Assembly: GCF_023223525.1 (NCBI RefSeq)
Contig: NZ_JALPRX010000120.1
Location: 1-46,152, forward strand
DNA from: Roseomonas acroporae
Lineage (GTDB): Bacteria; Pseudomonadota; Alphaproteobacteria; Acetobacterales; Acetobacteraceae
Direction: 5' to 3'
DNA: 46,152 nt
Shown here piece by piece: positions 42,904 through 46,152 of the stretch (position 1 is its first letter; each line of letters starts with the position of its first letter). Under the pieces are notes generated by a model, which was not told the DNA's origin, searched no databases, and saw nothing but the letters and a program-made list of their open reading frames with translations. Position numbers and translations under genes: made by a program.

Positions 42904-43953
42904 ATGGAGGGCGATCGCTTGGCCGCATTTCCGGAGGCTCCCGCGCTGGAGGCCGAATTCAAGGACTTCAATGACCTGGCACAGGCGACCTCGGGCTGGA
43001 ACCTGGTCTACACCCAGGCAGCGGGCGGCGCCTTCAGCGGCTCCATCCGGATGGCGGCGACTCCCGCCCTGCAGATCGTCGTGCAGAACTGGTCTGCGCC
43101 GCTCATGGTGGAGGGCGAACAGCCGCGCAACATGGCCTCCATCGCCATGACAATGTCGGCCAGCGGCGGAGCACGCTGGAAGGGATTGGATCTCGATCCG
43201 CATGCCAGCGTCTTCGGTGGCAGCCAAGGGCACGAAGTGGATTTCCGAAGCCTCGGCGAGATGGAGATCATGGCCGTATCGATGAGCCACACCCTGCTTG
43301 ACCGGCATCTCGGGGCGCTCTTCGGCATCGACGGCATGACGCTCGGCAGCGAACTCCTGTGGCGTATTCCGCACGGCACCGCCGGGGTTCCTGAACGTGG
43401 TAGGGCGCTGGACCTGCTGCGCGCGGTGCTGGCCAATGGCGCCGCCAGCAGCGAGGCTGCACGCCACCATCTCGAGGAAGCCGTCATGCAGATCCTGCTG
43501 GGCGGCTTGCAGATCGAGCCGCGGCAGGGGCTGGTTTCGAACAGGCAGCGCTCCCGCATCGTTCGCCTGGCGGAGGAGGTGCTGCGTGCCCGATTGAACG
43601 ACCCCCCATCGCTCAGCGAACTGTGCGGTTTGACGGCAGTGAGCGAGCGCGTGCTGCAGCTTGCCTTCCAGCACGTCCATGGGGTGTCGCCCAAGCGATA
43701 CCTGCGCATCCTGCGGCTCAACGCCGCACGACGGAAGCTTCGGCGTTGCGAGGGAACCGTCACGGAGATCGCCGCCGACCTCGGCTTCTTCCATTTCGCG
43801 CGGTTCGCCATGGAGTATCGCGAGCTGTTCCACCAGCTTCCCTCGGAGACCCTGCGCCAGGCCCGGTTGGAGCACGGTATGACGCCACGCCCTTCCGACG
43901 GCCGGTGCGATCCGCCTGCGCCGAGGACGGCTTCCGCCGGGTTGCCTGCATGA
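42904..43953 (+). CDS. AraC-family transcriptional regulator
   Basis: 349 residues. N-terminal sensor region of unknown ligand; C-terminal double helix-turn-helix (PPSLSELCGLTAVSERVLQL, AFQHVHGVSPKRYLRILRLN, RRCEGTVTEIAADLGFFHFA, RFAMEYRELFHQLPSETLRQ). Divergent from the FGE/sulfatase genes and therefore their likely regulator. The 41-bp gap is short for two promoters, so one promoter may lie inside the neighbouring coding sequence. ATG 42904 has no clear ribosome site. The last 30 residues are proline-rich and non-conserved. Confidence 0.9.
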   Translation: MEGDRLAAFPEAPALEAEFKDFNDLAQATSGWNLVYTQAAGGAFSGSIRMAATPALQIVVQNWSAPLMVEGEQPRNMASIAMTMSASGGARWKGLDLDPHASVFGGSQGHEVDFRSLGEMEIMAVSMSHTLLDRHLGALFGIDGMTLGSELLWRIPHGTAGVPERGRALDLLRAVLANGAASSEAARHHLEEAVMQILLGGLQIEPRQGLVSNRQRSRIVRLAEEVLRARLNDPPSLSELCGLTAVSERVLQLAFQHVHGVSPKRYLRILRLNAARRKLRRCEGTVTEIAADLGFFHFARFAMEYRELFHQLPSETLRQARLEHGMTPRPSDGRCDPPAPRTASAGLPA

Positions 43954-44053
43954 CGGGGCCGGCCCGGACGACACTTGGCTGCCACCGGCATGCGCCGGAC
44001 CGGCCATGCGAATGGCGGCAACGACGTGCATAACTTGTCTCCGCGGCGTCGCC

Positions 44054-44884
44054 TTAAAACCTGAACGACACGGCCACGAGCGGGCCGCTGAGACCCACAT
44101 CGACGTCCGTACCCTGTTTGCGATGCTCCAGCTGCATGTGGCGGTAGCCGGCACGCAGGCTGATCGAGTCGGAAACTTGGTAGTTGATCGTGCCGAGCAG
44201 CTGCCAGGTCAGATCGGATCCGGCACCGAAGCCACCGACGTCACCGTACACCGAAGCGCTCCAGCTGGTGCCCAGCCGGCGCGTGTAGCGCAGCGCCAGA
44301 ACGGGATCGATCCAGCTCGCCGAGGGCTTCAGTGTCCGGGCAGCGAGAAGGCCCTCGTTGAGGCTGAGTCGCGTGTTCACGGACCAGGGACGGAAGCCGG
44401 CACCGAGATCGAGCGCATTGCTGCCGTCCTCCCAGGCGCGCCATGTCCCCAGCACCGTTCCCGAGGTCGTGCTGAAGCGGCCCTTGCCGCCCAGGAAGAG
44501 CCGGTCTCGTGGCGTTGAGACGTCGCTCTCGACCGTCAGTGTCAGGACGTCCGCGAGTAGGCCGAATCGGCCATAGCGCATCTCGGCCGAACCCATGAAG
44601 GCGAAGCCGCTGAGATTGGAGAGTGTGTCCCCGAAGTTAGCCTCCACGCTACGCTCGGGTACGCGGCTGAATGGCGTCGACACGGTGCCACTGATCCCGG
44701 CGATCCAGAGATACGGCGTCACGGTGAAGCTCAGGCCATTCTGCGGCGCCGTGCCCGTCGTCGATGCCGCCTCTTCGGCGAAGGCCGCTGTGCCGGTCAG
44801 CAGGTGCAGGGCGACCACGCAGGACGCAGCGATGAGGCGGATCTGTGCTGGCACGATAGCGTTCTCTCGTTCGGTAGCGAGCAT
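44054..44884 (-). CDS. Outer-membrane beta-barrel protein
   Basis: 276 codons. Signal peptide (VPAQIRLIAASCVVALHLLT, cleavage near AFAEEA), then alternating beta strands such as FTVTPYLWIAGISGTVSTPF, GFAFMGSAEMRYGRFGLLAD, SASVYGDVGGFGAGSDLTWQ and ISLRAGYRHMQLEHR, ending LVAVSFRF with the C-terminal aromatic typical of outer-membrane barrels. It resembles generic porin-like opacity proteins; no specific substrate is implied. The start is ATG 44884 or GTG 44854, the latter giving a more typical signal peptide. Follows the periplasmic gene at 44902 by 17 bp, likely one transcript. Confidence 0.8.
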   Translation of the reverse strand: MLATERENAIVPAQIRLIAASCVVALHLLTGTAAFAEEAASTTGTAPQNGLSFTVTPYLWIAGISGTVSTPFSRVPERSVEANFGDTLSNLSGFAFMGSAEMRYGRFGLLADVLTLTVESDVSTPRDRLFLGGKGRFSTTSGTVLGTWRAWEDGSNALDLGAGFRPWSVNTRLSLNEGLLAARTLKPSASWIDPVLALRYTRRLGTSWSASVYGDVGGFGAGSDLTWQLLGTINYQVSDSISLRAGYRHMQLEHRKQGTDVDVGLSGPLVAVSFRF

Positions 44885-44901
44885 GGCGAACTCGGCGTGA
44901 T

Positions 44902-45489
44902 TCAGCGCGCCGCCGGTTCGATGCTGACGGCGAGCTCCTCGACGTAGTGGATATCCACCTGGTCGCCCGGCCTTAGCGTCCGCACGAAATTCCGCATCGG
45001 TTCTGCGCGCACCACCACCGTGTGCAGACTGTTGCCAGGGTCCAAGAAGCTGACCCTATAGGTGGCGCGATCGATGCTGACCACGGTGACGCGCACGCTC
45101 ATCGCCTCGTAGGCGCCGGCGGCCGGTCGTTCCCCGAGCGCAGCGCGATATTCCGCGGAGTCCGCCGTGGGCGGCGGTGCCGAGCCCGGCGCGCCCATCT
45201 GCACCGCCACGGCCTGGTAGTAATCGACCGTCACGCGATCCCCGGGGCGGACCTGCGCCAGGTTCCGGACTTCAGGGCCCGCCTTCACGGTGAACAGGTT
45301 ACCGCTCGAGGAGCGCAGCAGTACGGTCCGCGTGGCCATGTCGATCGTCTCTACCGTGGCGAGGAGCGTAACGCGGTCTTCGACCATGGCCGGCCCGGCC
45401 GCCTGGACAACCGAGCTGGCCAGGCCGCCAAAGCCGGTACCAAGCGCCAGGGCAGCGCAGGCGGCCAGCAGCAAACGTCGTGAGGTCAA
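44902..45489 (-). CDS. Periplasmic protein with two similar beta-rich modules
   Basis: 195 residues. Signal peptide MTSRRLLLAACAALALGTGF with cleavage after VVQAA. The mature part holds two related modules: VETIDMATRTVLLRSSSGNL, ending VRPGDRVTVDYYQAVAV, and VVSIDRATYRVSFLDPGNSL, ending LRPGDQVDIHYVEELAV. Each looks like a small OB-like barrel of about 55 residues with an RPGD turn. I do not know a named family. Co-directional with, and 17 bp upstream of, the outer-membrane protein gene, so the two may act together in the envelope. Confidence 0.75.
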   Translation of the reverse strand: MTSRRLLLAACAALALGTGFGGLASSVVQAAGPAMVEDRVTLLATVETIDMATRTVLLRSSSGNLFTVKAGPEVRNLAQVRPGDRVTVDYYQAVAVQMGAPGSAPPPTADSAEYRAALGERPAAGAYEAMSVRVTVVSIDRATYRVSFLDPGNSLHTVVVRAEPMRNFVRTLRPGDQVDIHYVEELAVSIEPAAR

Positions 45490-45730
45490 GACGGGCTCTC
45501 CGAAGGAAGCGTCACGTCCTAGCGTGACTGCAACTGTTTCCTACGGTCGCCGAACCGGCGCTATCCGCTTTCCGAAAGCCGCTCCCACCCGGCCATAATC
45601 GCATCGGGGTTCTCTTGATCCTTCTCAAGGGGACGGTAGTGTCCGTCAGGGTGGTGGAATTTGCGGATGATCCTCCCTCGAGTTGATGGACACCCTTGAG
45701 TAAGCTCCATGGGAGTGAGGAAGGTGTCTG

Positions 45731-46035
45731 ATGAGCAAGACGCGGCGGGAGTTCACGCCGGAGTTCAAGCGCGAGGCGGTCGAGTTGCTGCGCTCGAGCG
45801 GCCGCCCCCTGACCCGGGTGGCAGCCGAGCTGGGGATCCAGCCCTCGATGCCGCGCAACTGGCGCGCGATGCAGAACGGCGAGGCGCTGCGGTCGCGAGC
45901 CGCCGCGCCTGTGGCGGGGTCTGCCCCTACGGTGACGGCGCCCGCCATGGCCTTGCCGGCGGATCAGGCGGCCGAGGTGGCGCGGCTGCGCCGGGAGCTC
46001 GACCGCGCCCGCATGGAGCGCGACATTTTAAAAAA
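45731..46035 (+). mobile_element. IS3-family orfA, interrupted
   Basis: ATG 45731 starts MSKTRREFTPEFKREAVELL, with RVAAELGIQPSMPRNWRAMQ (helix-turn-helix) and EVARLRRELDRARMERDILK (leucine zipper), an IS3-type orfA. TGATGGACACCCTTGAG (about 45686-45702) may be its left inverted repeat. At ATTTTAAAAAAGG (46025-46037), the typical A6G frameshift site for making OrfAB, an ISL3-type end begins, so orfB is separated or absent. Confidence 0.75.
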
Positions 46036-46152
46036 GGTCTCCCGCATTTCCCGTACTGCCATCGCGGCGTCAGGCGGCATGGAGAACGCGGGCGCGGAGG
46101 AGTTCGAAGCCTGCCTGGCCATACATGGTGCGCTTGATCATCTTGATGCGGT
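46036..46152 (-). mobile_element. ISL3-family element, transposase C-terminus, runs off the window
   Basis: The terminal repeat GGTCTCCCGCATTTCCCGTA (46036-46055) matches the ISL3 end at 26299-26318. On the minus strand from the window edge the frame reads RIKMIKRTMYGQAGFELLRA then RVLHAA and TGA (46072-46070), the C-terminus of ISL3 transposases (N-R-x-K-x-x-K-R-x-M-Y-G-R-A). The element is partial here only because the window ends; whether it is intact is unknown. Confidence 0.75.

Overview
The window is about 46 kb of very GC-rich DNA with compact, dense coding. Gene content points to an alphaproteobacterium of the Acetobacteraceae, Roseomonas-like: MbfA-type ferritin, a BigR-type sulfide operon, many TctC solute receptors, and remnants of an imuB/dnaE2 cassette. 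This placement is inferred from gene families; there is no rRNA or other marker here. I see no tRNA, rRNA or CRISPR array. The sequence is a set of intact metabolic operons separated by scars of mobile elements, dispersed hairpin repeats and gene stumps.

Layout. 0-1.8 kb: an AT-richer island with two damaged genes (a DUF4365-like protein and the C-terminal part of a second protein), bounded by inverted copies of one hairpin element. 1.8-6.1 kb: prfC (release factor 3, minus strand), an MbfA-like ferritin/VIT1 membrane protein with an internal duplication, and a Tat-exported alpha/beta hydrolase. 6.2-7.0 kb: LysR and transposase debris. 7.0-11.8 kb: a sulfide/persulfide operon (peroxiredoxin, BigR/SqrR-like repressor, TauE permease, persulfide dioxygenase, DUF442-SQR fusion) ending in a broken YeeE/YedE gene. 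11.8-12.4 kb: repeat A, an RND-pump stump and an IS6 stump. 12.4-17.6 kb, minus strand: prpF-like isomerase, then glutaminase, DHA2 transporter and asparaginase as one unit. 17.9-19.2 kb: repeat B, an integrase stump, a Uma2 stump and a small unknown gene. 19.3-22.7 kb: a SWIM/SNF2 helicase.

23.5-25.6 kb, minus strand: TctC receptor and SMP-30 lactonase. 25.7-26.3 kb: palindromic repeats inside an ISL3-family remnant. 26.5-32.3 kb: IclR regulator, extradiol dioxygenase-like protein, FAH-family hydrolase, FAD aromatic hydroxylase and aromatic-acid MFS transporter, which together look like a hydroxylated-aromatic uptake and ring-cleavage route. 32.3-32.8 kb: repeat C and a dnaE2 stump. 33.0-37.2 kb: gamma-glutamyltransferase divergent from a FadR-type regulator, TctC receptor and GAF protein, with a perfect palindrome between them. 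37.2-37.8 kb: imuB stump and chimeric IS debris. 37.8-45.5 kb: a small secreted protein, a patatin-like lipoprotein, a DUF1134-like protein, a sulfatase with its formylglycine-generating enzyme, a divergent AraC regulator, and an outer-membrane/periplasmic protein pair. 45.7 kb to the end: an IS3 orfA interrupted by an ISL3-family element that runs off the window.

The most unusual non-gene signal is a family of about 107-bp two-hairpin repeats. Three good copies have a CTAG end that supplies the stop codon of the abutting reading frame, and each lies beside a truncated or internally deleted gene. I did not find a clear new multi-gene defence or biosynthetic system. The best candidates for new biology are this repeat family, the AT-rich gene-pair remnant, the glutaminase-transporter-asparaginase unit and the palindrome-controlled gamma-glutamyltransferase locus.
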